The notes beneath the pieces were generated by a model that was given only the letters and a program-made list of their open reading frames with translations, ran no database searches and had not been told where the DNA came from. From assembly GCA_026260175.1 (NCBI GenBank), contig JAKCWW010000669.1, forward strand, positions 1 to 64,000: a stretch of 64,000 nucleotides of DNA, in the 5' to 3' direction. Shown here in pieces: positions 22,001-32,689 of this stretch. The number at the start of each line of letters is the position of its first letter. Within the stretch, counting starts at the first letter, position 1. Position numbers and translations under genes: made by a program. Source of the DNA: Reticulitermes lucifugus (lineage: Eukaryota; Arthropoda; Insecta; Blattodea; Rhinotermitidae).

Positions 22001-24102
22001 GAAACATTTAATATCACCTACCTGCATTCTTTGAAACTTCAACTATCATGCTATTAGGTTTGTAATCTATACCAACCACATTTCAGACCAACAGTGACTT
22101 ACATACACATCACAGAATGCTGGAGGCATACCATTCAGAATGTCACTCATTACCAACATGAAATTAAGAGCTAAATATCGGCTTCACACAGCCATCATGT
22201 TCTTTTACAATCTGCAAGAAAATTAAGTTAACAAAAAACAATGCACATTTTTAATATTTACTACAGCATGTGGTTTCTGTCACCAGTTTGGGAAGGATGT
22301 TAGGTTACATTATACTGGATATTTTGGTTGTCTTAGAGTTTGTAAGCTTTGACAGTGACAATCAAAAAGGCGGGTGCATCAATAAACAGCTATACACTCT
22401 TTTCGGAACACCTAAACCAGGGGTGCACAAATCCTAGGTCCCTCACCAAATGATGTGTGGCGGTGCCTAATACTTTCAGCATAGTTATTGCAGTTTTTTT
22501 ACTTACAGAAAAAAAGTGTGTCATTTCACATGCACCCAGCAGAAGTGCCAGAGAATAGTGAGGTTGTGTGTGACTTCAGACTTCCAACGCAATGTAAATG
22601 AGATCTTTGCTCTTCTGGGCTGTTACGCAGTGCACAATAGTAGTTACAGACGTTTCAGGACAACCTATTGGTCCCATCTTCAAGGGGAACTGATAGGTTG
22701 TCCCAAAACATCTGTTAACTAACTACCAATCTATGCTGCGTAACACCCCAGGACAGAAAAGATCCCAACAGTGAGGTTCACAGGTTAACTAAAGAACTGT
22801 GGGTCCTCAGTATGGAACTTGCTTCATGTCATCCTTCTGGGTCACAGAAATTGAAGGTGGATCCCAGATTTCTGGAAAATTTGTGGATCCCTAAACTGAA
22901 CAAAGAAAGTTCATTTTCCCTTGTACCCTTCCACCATGCCATGCAGAGTAATGTGCGAGTGGAAATAAAGCTCCATGAATTACTCCTGCACTAGACATCA
23001 TACACATATACACACAAAACCAAGCTATGGGCTAATAAAGTACATGACAATGACCACTGCCTTAAGACTGAGCATAAATAAAAGCAAGCAATTAATACCT
23101 GTCAGTCAGTGTTGAAAACTCAGCATGCACCTTTGTGTTATGACCTGCAGTCTCCTGATACCACACCCTTATCCGTTCTGCTACATCCTTTGTTGGCTTC
23201 ATGCCATTTTCAGCGAACATCTTAAGGCACTCTTCTACCATTTGCCACCTAAGTTCGCGACTTGGGGAAGTTCTGTGACAATAATCCAGCTGAGCATGCA
23301 GCACTTCAGGTCTTATGTTCCCTCCTCGCTGCAACATTTCACTAAGCAGCCGCAGACTTATGTTTGGTTCATCGTTATCATAAGCTGTCTTAATTAAAAC
23401 ACTGTACACAGTTCTTCCAGGAAAACATGTTAATTTAGTCATATCGAGAAGATCCAGCCCCAACTTCCAATTGCTTGTTAAACACAGGCCCAGAATTGCA
23501 TTTTCTGCTGTGTATGCATCCATTACTGGACATCTTGAACAAAGATCTTTGTACATAGACAGTATGAGTTGTTCGTCAACGCCTTTCACCCTACAAAAAT
23601 AACACATCTTCATAAATTGTGCTATAGTAGCAATATTGAGTTTCCTGCCAGAAACAGTGAGATGTTCTAGGTAAGACAAGCCCACATTGAGCTGCACAAG
23701 TCTGCCACATAGTCCTATTATAATAGCGTCTATATTATAATAACTAAATGCCCTGTTTTCAGCACACGCTTTATCTTTAATTGCTTCCCATTCGGGGGAT
23801 GAAAGCCGATTTCCTTTCGAAATAACTGAAACAAGAAAATCATCACCCTGTGCAGTATCATTGTCATCACCGTTATCAGCGTCTTTTTCACCTTGAGACT
23901 GAAGAACATCATATGGGATGCCACTTGAGAATGAATGTGTTTGCTTATGCCATGAAGTTGTTCTGAAGCCTGGAAACACATTCAGAACACTACATTTACA
24001 TTCATGTGATCGTGTATGTCCGCTGTGTAATACACGCCTTACTGTTGCGAATGTCCGCAAACGCTTTTGTGTCGAAAATATATACTTCAAATGTCTTGAC
24101 AT
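12943..24102 (-). CDS. PRORP: PRORP (MRPP3), protein-only mitochondrial RNase P nuclease, 5 coding exons
   Basis: The gene encodes the metallonuclease subunit that cleaves the 5' leader from mitochondrial tRNA precursors together with the TRMT10C/HSD17B10 complex. Joining 24102-23099, 18937-18679, 17476-17340, 14788-14593 and 13080-12943 gives 1734 nt, that is 577 residues plus a stop. All introns are GT-AG and all phases agree. Human PRORP is 583 residues, so this is full length. The order is a basic N-terminal mitochondrial presequence (about 1-30), a helical PPR region (about 105-330), zinc ligands C338 and C341, the NYN-type nuclease with D399, D470, D471 and D491, and zinc ligands H550 and C573. 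The spacing of the catalytic Asp residues matches the human enzyme closely. The start codon at 24102 has no in-frame ATG nearby upstream. The introns carry SINE and LINE debris and one assembly gap. Confidence 0.93.
13081..14592 (-). other. PRORP intron 4
   Basis: A 1.5-kb GT-AG intron with no recognised repeat or gene inside. Confidence 0.75.
14593..14788 (-). CDS. PRORP: PRORP exon 4 (catalytic Asp pair)
   Basis: Codes residues 467 (last base) to 532. TQDDPLLLYAALHSG carries D470 and D471, and FLSKDLMRGH carries D491, the remaining metal-binding residues. FRRWQLLHQ is also typical of the family. The acceptor is CAATAG before 14788. The donor is AAG then GTAACT at 14593/14592. The open frame runs on to 14572 past the donor, but the conserved C terminus lies in the next exon. 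Confidence 0.92.
14910..15170 (-). mobile_element. tRNA-derived SINE, family 1, copy in PRORP intron 3
   Basis: On the minus strand the tRNA-like head ends with a B box (GGTTCAAATCC, from about 15155 downwards). A body follows with blocks shared by the copies at 15440-15670, 39677-39915, 48595-49080 and 55460-55659: a CCCACCCAGCCTC-type block, a GTAAAGCGGCC block, and a GAGGTTAAG block with AGGTCCCCTATA near the end. Confidence 0.7.
15440..15670 (-). mobile_element. tRNA-derived SINE, family 1, second copy in PRORP intron 3
   Basis: Same order of blocks as the copy 0.3 kb away and on the same strand: B-box-like GGTTTGATTCC near 15650-15665, then CCCACCCAGCCTC and the pyrimidine-rich and GAGGTTAAG blocks. 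More diverged than its neighbour. Confidence 0.65.
17340..17476 (-). CDS. PRORP: PRORP exon 3 (nuclease domain core)
   Basis: Codes residues 422-466 and two bases of codon 467. It contains KVLVLGRKHMQTWP, the characteristic beta strand and helix start of PRORP nucleases, and ends in VFLAEN. The acceptor is TTTGCAG before 17476. The donor is GTAAGT from 17339. A longer frame covers this exon at 17370-17585 in a different frame and is a shadow. Confidence 0.9.
17477..18678 (-). other. PRORP intron 2
   Basis: A 1.2-kb GT-AG intron. I recognise no repeat or gene inside. Confidence 0.75.
18679..18937 (-). CDS. PRORP: PRORP exon 2 (zinc site and start of nuclease domain)
   Basis: Codes residues 335 (last base) to 421. 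It begins with GICKSCQKHL, the CxxC half of the structural zinc site, and ends the central linker with MVIDGLNVAF, whose Asp (D399) is the first catalytic residue of the NYN nuclease. The acceptor is TTTCAG before 18937. The donor is GTGAGT from 18678. Phase 2 of exon 1 is completed by its first base (AG + G = Arg). Confidence 0.93.
21160..21243. other. Assembly gap (84 N)
   Basis: A run of N inside PRORP intron 1, between repeat-like sequence (21090-21159) and a LINE 3' end. Confidence 0.99.
21244..21420 (+). mobile_element. RTE-like LINE 3' end fragment
   Basis: The end encodes the C-terminal RGYGPVVRQTTE-type peptide and passes into GAATGAATGAATGAG, the same tail as seen on the minus strand at 26330-26380 and 35340. 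Only the last part of the element survives next to the gap. Confidence 0.6.
22617..22755. repeat. Inverted repeat pair with a GAAACG-type motif
   Basis: The left arm begins GGGCTGTTACGCAG near 22617 and the right arm ends CTGCGTAACACCCC near 22750. Between them, GACGTTTCAGGACAACCTAT and its inverted partner ATAGGTTGTCCCAAAACATC face each other. Arms are about 60 bp with mismatches and a very short centre. It resembles the other paired hammerhead-like elements but has a different core (TTGAAGA). Confidence 0.6.
23099..24102 (-). CDS. PRORP: PRORP exon 1 (presequence and PPR region)
   Basis: Codes residues 1-334 and two bases of codon 335. The N terminus is rich in Arg, Lys, His and Ser with almost no acidic residues for 30 positions, as in a mitochondrial targeting peptide. 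An acidic linker with repeated Asp lies near residues 74-87. Helical repeat sequence follows with PPR-like spacing (for example AYTAENAILGLCL near 192-204). The donor is GACAG then GTATTA, at 23099/23098. Confidence 0.93.
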
Positions 24103-24180
24103 GGTGAAAACGTACTATTTAATTGAAACAGGGAGAAAATGTGTGCCTGAAACTTAAAGTATATAACTTAAGGCTCACAC

Positions 24181-25015
24181 TGGTTTAAATCTGTTCTTCC
24201 CCGATGTATACATTTCAGGAAAGGCCTGAAAGTTTACTACTAAATATGCAGAATAATACCGCAATAATGTCTAATGCCGTTCGATGCACCTCAGTCGAGT
24301 TATACCTATTATGAATCAGATACTCAGTACTCTATCACAATTATCCATATCCAGATATACCCACAAATAATGTTATACCTAACCACGGGGATCACTCCCA
24401 CGTGTACACTTGTCCACGGATCAGAGGGAGAACGATTCTACATTCCACGCAGCTGTTTAAAATATATGAACTTTTACTACGGCAACCAAGCATGCTTGTT
24501 AAATTTAAAAATATCACGATTTCGAGCACATAATTCCAATCCCTCACCATCCACACACAACACTACGCTCCAATCGCATCACTCCCACCTAATACATGAC
24601 AGCCACCATGTTAGCTTCCGTGACATTTATCGGTGCAAAATCTGCAGTATTAATCTGTGATATGCGATGCCAACTGTAGTGTTACGAAAACGCAGAATTC
24701 ACACAGATGAAAAGAGAAGAATTTATTAATCATTGCAACTATTTAACAGAATGGCGATAAAAACGACTGCAGTAATTATCTAGGCATATCACTCTTATCA
24801 ACTACATACAAAATGCATCCAACATGTTTCTCTCAAGGTTAACACCATTATGTAAAAACTGACTGCGGACGTTCGGACTCGATTTCATCACCGGAGAGGA
24901 TGGGGTATAAAATGGAATATTAATGTTAACTATTTACAGATTTCCAGGGACTGCGTCTTAGTGAAAAAGGAACGTTTGTGCAATATTCTCAATGGGTTAG
25001 GCCTTGCCATAAGTA
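24181..25015. other. Region upstream of PRORP, no feature recognised
   Basis: It must contain the PRORP promoter and 5' UTR, but I see no clear TATA box or initiator. A 128-codon plus-strand frame at 24274-24660 (rich in Ser, His and Thr) has no recognisable domain or codon pattern and is probably chance. Confidence 0.4.
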
Positions 25016-25019
25016 GTCA

Positions 25020-25565
25020 AGTCTACTTAAATTACGTATGACCTAACATTGAGGTACGTTCGCTTAACCATTGTTGTCGTGGAAAAGCAATAAGTATTAC
25101 ATATTCTGAGTGTGCGTCTGTACCCTTAGTCATACAGCATGCAATGCGCATGCGCCATATTATATTATCATCTTGCAGCCTGTCTGGCTCTATCACATTT
25201 TTCAACATTAGCCCATAGACGGCATGATTTTCGAAAAAAGTTAACTGAACATGCAATGCGTGTTTTGATTTTCGCTACAACTTTTGTCTGAAACATTTCT
25301 CATTCTAAGAAGAACTGAGCGAGATATTATAATAAATGTACTTACGTCTTCATGTAAAGTACTCGTTATTCTTGTCAGGTTTTAATGTAAGTTAAAATTT
25401 CTCGACAAGATTTTCGAAAAATATTCAAATATCAAGTTTCATGAATATAGGTCTGGTGGGAGCCGAGTTGTTCCATTGAGACGGCTAGACACACAGACGG
25501 AAGGACAGACAGGCAGACGTGACGAAGCCTTTAGTCGGTTTTCGCAATTTTGCGAACAGGCCAAA
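25020..25565 (+). repeat. Family A repeat, copy 2
   Basis: Same order of blocks as 725-1290, including the AGCCTGTCTGGCTCTA block near 25180, the GTCTGAAACA block near 25285 and the terminal palindrome TTCGCAATTTTGCGAA at about 25540-25555. Many small differences from copy 1 indicate age. Confidence 0.75.
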
Positions 25566-26329
25566 AAATGACAACAGTGTAAATGTAGTGAGAACAATTG
25601 GTTCAAAAACTGATCAGTAAAATCTTAAGACAAGTGTTGAACAAAACAACTGAAGAACACGAAAAGAACTGTTAATATATACATATATTAATATATATAT
25701 ATATATATATATATACAAAGGCTACGTGCATATGCTTTGGCTACTTTCGTAAGTCAGAATAAGTGCAAATACTTCAAAGACGCCGAAAAACAAAATTAAA
25801 CACATACTACAGCCAAAACTTTGTGACAAAAGAATAAGATGCTGGCGGTAATCATAAATATATGCAGATTTTAAGAAAAGTCTACATAAATGACCCTGGA
25901 AGGAGTCTAAAGTCAGATAAAGGGAACACATCAGACGTACAAAGTACAACGGTGGCCAGTCGAGACACGCAATATACATCACCAAAAACTACCACAGCTA
26001 CAAACCGATACAAAGCAGCACGGAGAGAATGAAATACTTCAAAACAGAAAAATAGGCATTAACATAAAAGGAAGCCTATACGTCTATTTACACGAAATAA
26101 ATGTTAACCTAATTGAAGAACACAATGCTGGTGTACGCGAAAGCCTCTCTGAAAACACATGGAAGGTCAAACACTGTATAAGCATCGCACCATAATACCA
26201 AACAATCGTAACAGAGGATACATAATAAAGCAGTCACGACAAACAGTGCAAAGCGAACTTCCATATTCGATACACATATAGTGTAGACATGTGGGTCACT
26301 GAGACACGAGTGATTTGGCGAAGGGGCAC
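25566..26329. other. Intergenic stretch with a TA microsatellite
   Basis: A (TA)n run lies at about 25674-25715. Otherwise AT-rich sequence without a recognised gene. Confidence 0.5.
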
Positions 26330-26965
26330 ATTCACTCATTCATTCAGTCAGTCAGTCATTCATACATTCATTCATTCCGTAGTCTGTCTTACGACTGGTC
26401 CACAGCCTCTTCCAAAGCAAGTTCTCCACAGAGCGCTATCTAGCGCTTCCTCTTTCAATTTACAATATCCTTTCTTTTCCTTAAGGTCATCCAGTAGCTT
26501 CTTACGTCTTCTTCCTCGTCTTTTCGTCACTTCTACCCTTCCCTCTATATTTCCTTCAAAAACATGTTTTAGAAGGCAGTTCCTACGCAAGATATGACTT
26601 ATCCAGTTAGCCTTCCTTCTTTTCCTGTATGTAGGATATTCCTCTCCTCCTTGACTCTTTGTAATACTTCTTCATTTCTCACACGATCGGTGATGTTCTC
26701 CATCCTTCTCCAACACCACATTTCAAAACTTCCCAGGTATTTCTGATCTACTTTCCGAAGTGTCCCAGTTTAGCACCATACAAAGCTATGCTCCAAATGT
26801 AGCACTTTACTAGTTTCTTCCTTAAATTTAAGCCCAATTTGCTGGTGAAAAGAGCCTTCTTCTTGTTGAATGCTGCTTTTGCCATGGCAATACTGGATTT
26901 AATTTTACGTGCACCTCTTGCATCCTTGTAATCATGCTATCCAAATAGTCGAAAAATTCCACATT
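26330..26965 (-). mobile_element. RTE-like LINE, 3' part
   Basis: On the minus strand, interrupted frames encode the end of a LINE reverse-transcriptase protein. They include SIAMAKAAFNKKKALF, LRKKLVKCYIWSIALYG, FEMWCWRRMENI, GRRRKKLLDDLKEKK and finally CGPVVRQTTE. Stops and frameshifts break it. It ends in a GAATGAATGAATG-rich tail with a GACT-rich segment at 26330-26380, the usual simple-repeat tail of RTE-type elements. The reverse transcriptase core and endonuclease are absent. Confidence 0.8.
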
Positions 26966-27075
26966 CTGTGGTTGTTTTTGATCATAATCTGCATTGGGGA
27001 TGGGTTTTTAAAACATAATAGTTCATTAAGAATGAAATAACAGTTTTTAGTTGAACACAACTCTTTTCTTTTAAC

Positions 27076-27118
27076 ACAGCTACATATTTCGTCTATATAC
27101 AAGTCATCTTCAGGTTGT
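27076..27118 (-). ncRNA. Hammerhead-ribozyme-like motif (27.1 kb)
   Basis: On the minus strand: ACAAC, core CTGAAGA, a weak stem II, GAAA, TATG, TA, then GCTGT. Four of five stem I positions can pair. Less regular than the other copies. Confidence 0.35.
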
Positions 27119-27382
27119 ACAGTAATTTATAAAGGTGATGTACAACATGTATAATTAGAGTATCAGATAAAACCAAGTCTGAGCGTCTAAAGATATTAGT
27201 ATATTTAATGTTTTAATATTATTTGTTGCTAAAGTCTCCACGAGCCACGTAGGAAAGAGTTGATGGCCACAGGTTGCGCACCACTCATATACACTATTAA
27301 CAACGCAGCCAGTACATGTGGAATTCAATGGAGATGATTAATTCACAACGACAGTTCTATGGAGCCCATGATAAGTGTATCC

Positions 27383-27478
27383 CTGTTACCACGGCATGGC
27401 GCGGCCTCAGGTTGCGGATGGAGGAACGGCCTCCGGATACCAAGGGTAGCTGCGAATACATTGAATAAGCAGTCGCGT
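27383..27478 (+). repeat. Dispersed repeat shared with 59268-59440
   Basis: About 95 bp (CACGGCATGGCGC ... CATTGAATAAGCAGTCGCG) nearly identical to the start of 59268-59440. From memory of insect genomes this block belongs to the 5' region of RTE-type LINEs. The sharing itself is seen here. Confidence 0.65.
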
Positions 27479-27499
27479 GGTGACGTTATTACAAGTTGA

Positions 27500-29260
27500 A
27501 CACTGAAACCCGCCTTTGCGTAGATACCAAAAACGTGACAAACTTTCAGATCCTACATTAAGGAATAAAGTAATCGGCTAAACGGCATACAATAAAACAA
27601 ATAATTGGAATATGGGGTTTACACAATTGCAATAACAAGAGATCATGTTACTGCAACGTCTATGAATGATACATGACGATGAAAACGAATAAGGAATTAA
27701 TAAATCCAGACTATTCGGTTAGTGACATGTGTTGAAGAGAGTCAATGGTCATTAATGCCTCGTATATGAACAGCAAAATGGGCTATGTAAAATCTGCAAA
27801 ATGTCTACACGGTAAATGATGAGAAACATTCTAAAAAAAGTAATAATTTTAGTCACCTGGTTTGCGTGTTATGTTGTACAATATTTAAAAATTAGCCATT
27901 TTAAAATATAATTCTAAAGAGCACAAAAACCAATTATTGTATGCCATCAAGCTTATTATAAAAGTTGTGACATATACAAAGCCCTTGAAACTGATGCCAC
28001 TCTCTCGAAATATGTCGGCCAGTTTGAACGAGTCAATGAAGAAGACTTTGAGTTACGTTTGATGGTACTTGGTTAAACAGCCCTCAGTCTTATATCGTAG
28101 TTACGCTGATGGGGTAACGAGACAAAGAAGTGTTTGCCGTACTCAAAAGCTAAGTCTGGATTTTCAGAGATTAATTACAATGCACAGAAACAAGAAAGCG
28201 CCCACAGGCGTGTTATTATTTGGAGACATTTTCCATAAAGATAAGTGCCAGGATTCTAATGTGGTAAAGGCCAGCGCCTATTGTAACCGGCCAGGGTCAG
28301 CAGTTTCTTCCTCGGGCAGGGCATTCAGCTCGTTCAAGATAGGTCTAATAGCGCGCTCTTGTGGAGGCCATAAGAAAATATTTATTTCAATAAAGGGAGG
28401 GATAGTTCTTAACTAACGGGAAACTATCACAAGACGGGCATTCCCCTTCACAGTAGTTCAGTCTGAGACAATGAAGTGACCATCTACTGACTGGACTCTG
28501 AATTTCGACTGTCGGTAAGGCAGAGATTTTTTTACTAGCCACTGTTTCAAACCAACTCTGGGTTAAACCATATTATTACCTGGGTACCGTGGTCTCTTTA
28601 CTCGGGGCTAAAGCGACCGAAGAGTGAAGCTGGCCATATATGTGATCCTTTGTTTAGTATTAACAAAGTTATTTTAATTTGTAATTGTAATACCTGCTAT
28701 CAGTCCATAAAATGTATTTCAGTAGCTTCAGCCATTCTAGTATTTTCTGTTAATGTGCAGACTTCTAATCTATATGAAAGATGCGACATTGTCTTCGAGC
28801 CGAACGATTTTCATTAGGAGCCCGCTCCACTCTTTATCTTAATGCGAATGAAAGCGAAAGGCAATAAACACGAAACTGGAACTGGACCAATGATTCAGCC
28901 CTTTCACTTATTATATCAAGGCAGTGACCGCTCTAATGACGTAGCAGGGATAACTTGTCTTCGTCCGTAGCAAGGGCTGGCTAAAATTTCTTTCTTGCTA
29001 AACAAAACAAAATTAAAGTTTCGCGCAAACCATTATCTATGTTTGGGGTCACGAAAATTCTAATGCTCTTCGCGACAACGGAGTTTGTTGGCGTATTGTG
29101 TTGTGTCACGTGCTGGGAAATGGCTGATTTTCCAAACAAGAAAGGTATTCTGTGCCGGAACACGCTTGAGTGTCCCTTCCGTCCGAGTGTAAGAAAAAGG
29201 AAATAAATCTGAAGGCAGTGAAAATTTGTGTTCCTGAAGTAGCACCCAAACTGAAAATTT
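27500..29260. other. Intergenic stretch, no recognised feature
   Basis: No gene, RNA or repeat that I can name. A 115-codon plus-strand frame at 28069-28416 has no domain signature and no supporting splice or codon evidence. Confidence 0.4.
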
Positions 29261-29310
29261 GGATAGTGCAAGGGTAATGATGTAAAAGACAGGTCAGTTG
29301 CACGCAGACA

Positions 29311-29336
29311 GGACAGGACAGGACAGGACAGGACAG
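29311..29336. repeat. GGACA microsatellite
   Basis: Five tandem ACAGG units in the region just before the LINE ORF1-like fragment. Confidence 0.85.
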
Positions 29337-29465
29337 GCGTGATTCCAAGAGCAATGGAGGTGGAGATATACAGGGCCAGAATTGCCTTGGTTCTGGCAAG
29401 AAAACCAAAAGTGAGAAATATCACAGGGGTCTGAGGAAGAAGGTGCCGACTGGTTCCTTGGGCTT

Positions 29466-30060
29466 ATGTTAATAGTGGTACTTGTAGTAGGGGCTGTGGA
29501 GACAAACCCAGGCCCCCCGACTGAGCAAGACAAATTAGACCAGATTCTTGCACACATGGGAAGCCAAGAAAATGAAAGAAAAGTAACCCAGAAACTTCTA
29601 CAAATCCAAGGCCAGTAAATGAGCGGCATGAGGAAAGAAACCAATGACGTGAGAGGGAAATTAAGAGATCAACGAAACAAGAAAGGTTGTGAGAAAAGAG
29701 TTCAAGAAGACGGAGCAGACAGTGGAAAAGTGGGAACTGTGGCAACAAGAGTTTGAAAACAAAGTACAATAAAAATGGAAAACAGAATAGGGGTAATTAG
29801 GAGTAGAGAGAGGGTGGAAGTAGGATAAACCAGGAAAATTGTCAGATTCAAACGGAAGGACGATAGAAGAACAGTCTTTTAAAAATAAATTAACGATCCA
29901 AGCTGCAAACTGTGCATTCACGGAGTGAAGTACATGATAAAAGAAGGTGAAACTGGCAAATCCGTAAAATACCTGATTTTGTGGTTAAAAGAACCGGGGC
30001 CAAAATGGCACTTTCGGGAGGGGAAGCCTGGATAGCACGCTCGTGGTTCGACATGGAATG
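29466..30060 (+). pseudogene. LINE ORF1-like fragment with a 2A-like motif
   Basis: An ATG at 29466 opens a 50-residue frame with a hydrophobic start and GAVETNPGPP, which fits the 2A-like consensus (D/G-x-x-E-x-NPGP) found at the N terminus of ORF1 in CR1/L2-type LINEs. The frame stops at 29616-29618. The same frame continues in a Lys/Glu-rich, coiled-coil-like stretch to a second stop near 29755, and later frames (for example CIHGVKYMIKEGE near 29910) look like further ORF1. Frame breaks show it is dead. A functional 2A skip here is inference. Confidence 0.55.
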
Positions 30061-30639
30061 TAGGGAAATAGAGAAATTAGTTCGAAAGGCACTGAAGCGT
30101 TTTCGACATAAAAGGGACGTAGACTTGTGTTCGGAAGGTACTAAACTAAACCTGTCTAAATATGAATGTTTTACCAGATATTCTGAGTAAGCCTTCTCGT
30201 GACTCTCCAGGCGAATTCTGAAAAAAGTGCATTCGGTTAGGCCCCACGAACACCTCCTTTGTAATCCTTATATACTCACAACTTATTATTGTCTCCCAAT
30301 TCCTTTCGACTACAGTAAACGCCGTCGTAACATACGATGATAAACAGTTCCGTGCAGTTGCTACCATAAGAACGCAGAGGGTCTACCAATAAACCTTATG
30401 AACGCTACTAATATGCTGTTACTCTAAAAATCTCTACGTGACGCGACATAACGTTCTTAATCACAGTCTCAGCAACAACGCAGTAACTGTGAGCAAACCA
30501 TTCTGTTATACAACAACGTGTAACTATATCGCTGTTCAGTCTAACACCATCCGGCCACATTTTTAACAGACGATCTCGGTTTTGCCCACATATATTGCCG
30601 CAGACATGTATTGTGTTCCTGTCTTGTCTCGGCTCATTT

Positions 30640-31185
30640 TTAGGCGCGTTCAAAAAATTGCGAAAAGCGACTATTAGCTTCGTCATGTCTGCATCTCTGC
30701 CCGTCGGCATGGAGCAACTTCGCTCCCACTGGAAGGATTTTCATAAAATTTTATATATGACTACTTTTCGAAAATCTATCGAGAACATTCAAGTTTCATT
30801 AAAATCTGACAATAATAACGGGTACTTTGCATGAAGATCTACGTACGTTTATGATAATATCTCGCTGAATTCGTCTTAGAATGAGAAATGTTTCAGACAG
30901 AGTTGTATAGTAAATCAAAACACACATTTTACGCTCAATAAATTTTTTCCCCAATATCGTGCCGTTTAAGAGATAATGTGGAAAATTACGGTTAGAGCCA
31001 GACAGGCCACAGATAGCAATATAATACGGCGCATGTGCTTTGCTAAGGTTACAGACACACACTCAGAATATGTAATACTTCTTTTTGCATGGCAACAATG
31101 GATACGCGAAGGCGCCTCAATGTTACTTTTATACGTACATTGCCTGTCTTAGTAGCGTCAGCTACAGACACTCTCACCGACATCA
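30640..31185 (-). repeat. Family A repeat, copy 3
   Basis: Opposite orientation to copies 1 and 2. It starts at about 30640 with AGGCGCGTTCAAAAAATTGCGAA, the decayed terminal palindrome, and runs through the GAGAAATGTTTCAGAC block near 30881 and the AGCCAGACAGGC block near 30997. Confidence 0.75.
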
Positions 31186-32200
31186 CTTTGGCTCAGCTAA
31201 TCTTATACGCACTTTCGAGGCTGAAGTAGAAAAGAGGCGCTTACTATGCGCATTTTATATGTGATATGACTTAATAAACGCAAAAGTCCTAATAACGTAA
31301 ACAGAAAGGAAAAACATACCATGTATTTACGATGAATAAAGATCAAAATGACTGTTCAGAACCAAATATTCATTTGTGTCCCTTGCATGGAATGCAATAA
31401 AAATTTATATTGAGTTCACGTACTGCAGGCCGCATACATAATTTGTTGTGTACTGGCTGGCCATTCGGATTAATGTCTTCTAGAGGGCAGTAAAGTCAAC
31501 TTTATGTAGCAACCGTGAAAGAACTGCGCCCTTCAACCGTTGCAAACACTAGCCAATTCACGCTCACACTCCATCACTCACGACAACCACCCACTCACTT
31601 TTCATTCACTCAATCACTCACTCACATTTCACCGCTTGTTTATGATCTAACTTTCCTGTTTACTTCGGAAGATACAAAGCGGTTCCCTTAACGGCTTTAC
31701 AGAACTTCATGATAATTGTGACATTCAAAGTGTAGAAAGTTTTGTGTGTCCTGAAGCATACGGAAGAGATGCTGGTCTCTTATGCAATGCATTATATGAG
31801 AGCTTCAGGGCATCTTAAAAGGATAATATTTGTATTTGATTTCTAATCCTTAATTACAGGATGTGAGGTTCAAGGAATTTTCGTTGTTTCATAAGTCCTC
31901 TGTTCTAATCTCAGCAGGTAGTACGGCTATCTTTATGGAGGTATTTTCGTGGTTTCATGCGGATCATCGTAGACAAATATATGGTTAAATTATGTTCGGG
32001 CCTTTCATTATACATTCCAAGTCCTACAATCTGTGTAGGGCCTAAACAATATACAGTCACTAAATACCTCCTATGAGTATAAAGAATCAAATTATTGAGA
32101 AAGATCTATTTCATAGACTGCAAAAACAGCTTATGTAAAGAACTGAAGAAAAGAACGTAATATGGAGCCTTGCAGCTTTACCTCTTCGCCTAATAGTGGT
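31186..32200. other. Intergenic stretch with a CACT-rich segment
   Basis: A degenerate CACT/CTCA repeat lies at about 31560-31630. No gene recognised. Confidence 0.45.
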
Positions 32201-32689
32201 CAAATCAAGAATGACCTAGTATAGGACAGGTATATTAATTCGGCGAGAGTTGCCGCGGCGGGAGAGACGCCGCATTTCTTAGTTTGGTGGGTTCTGGCAA
32301 GCCTCTGCAGATCGCAGCACATATGCTTATTCAATGAGTCTAAAGAGATGATGGGAGTGAACGTAGTGAATATCGGTGCTGTTTTGCAAGACTTATGACT
32401 GATTTTATGCGGTGAGTTTATTAATTTTATGCTCGAAATTTTTGTAGCGTTCACGAAATGTGTCTTAATTAGCTCCAATCGAAGTACCTATGCAATCACT
32501 ATATTAGAGGTTTCCGGCGTTGTTGACCTTGCCTTCATATCATGTAGCCGCCATTTTCTTCATTCAGCTCGGCAGGTGGTGGGGGAGGGGGTGGATGCAG
32601 CTTCTCTCCCTGAAAATTGGGAGATACGCCACAAACACTTTGGAAACGTCGTGCATACACATTATAGAGTAATAAAATTGTATGTACTA

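Larger units (their letters stand above)
18938..23098 (-). other. PRORP intron 1
   Basis: A 4.2-kb intron. It holds the N run at 21160-21243, a LINE 3' end (21244-21420), an inverted repeat pair near 22617-22755 and otherwise AT-rich sequence. I saw no additional coding exon in it. Confidence 0.75.

Noticed and set aside
22420-22440. Possible hAT end CAGGGGTGCACAAA
   Set aside because: No matching inverted end or duplication nearby.
24274-24660. A 128-codon plus-strand frame upstream of PRORP
   Set aside because: Low-complexity Ser/His/Thr content, no domain, no splice context, and it lies in the opposite direction in probable promoter DNA.
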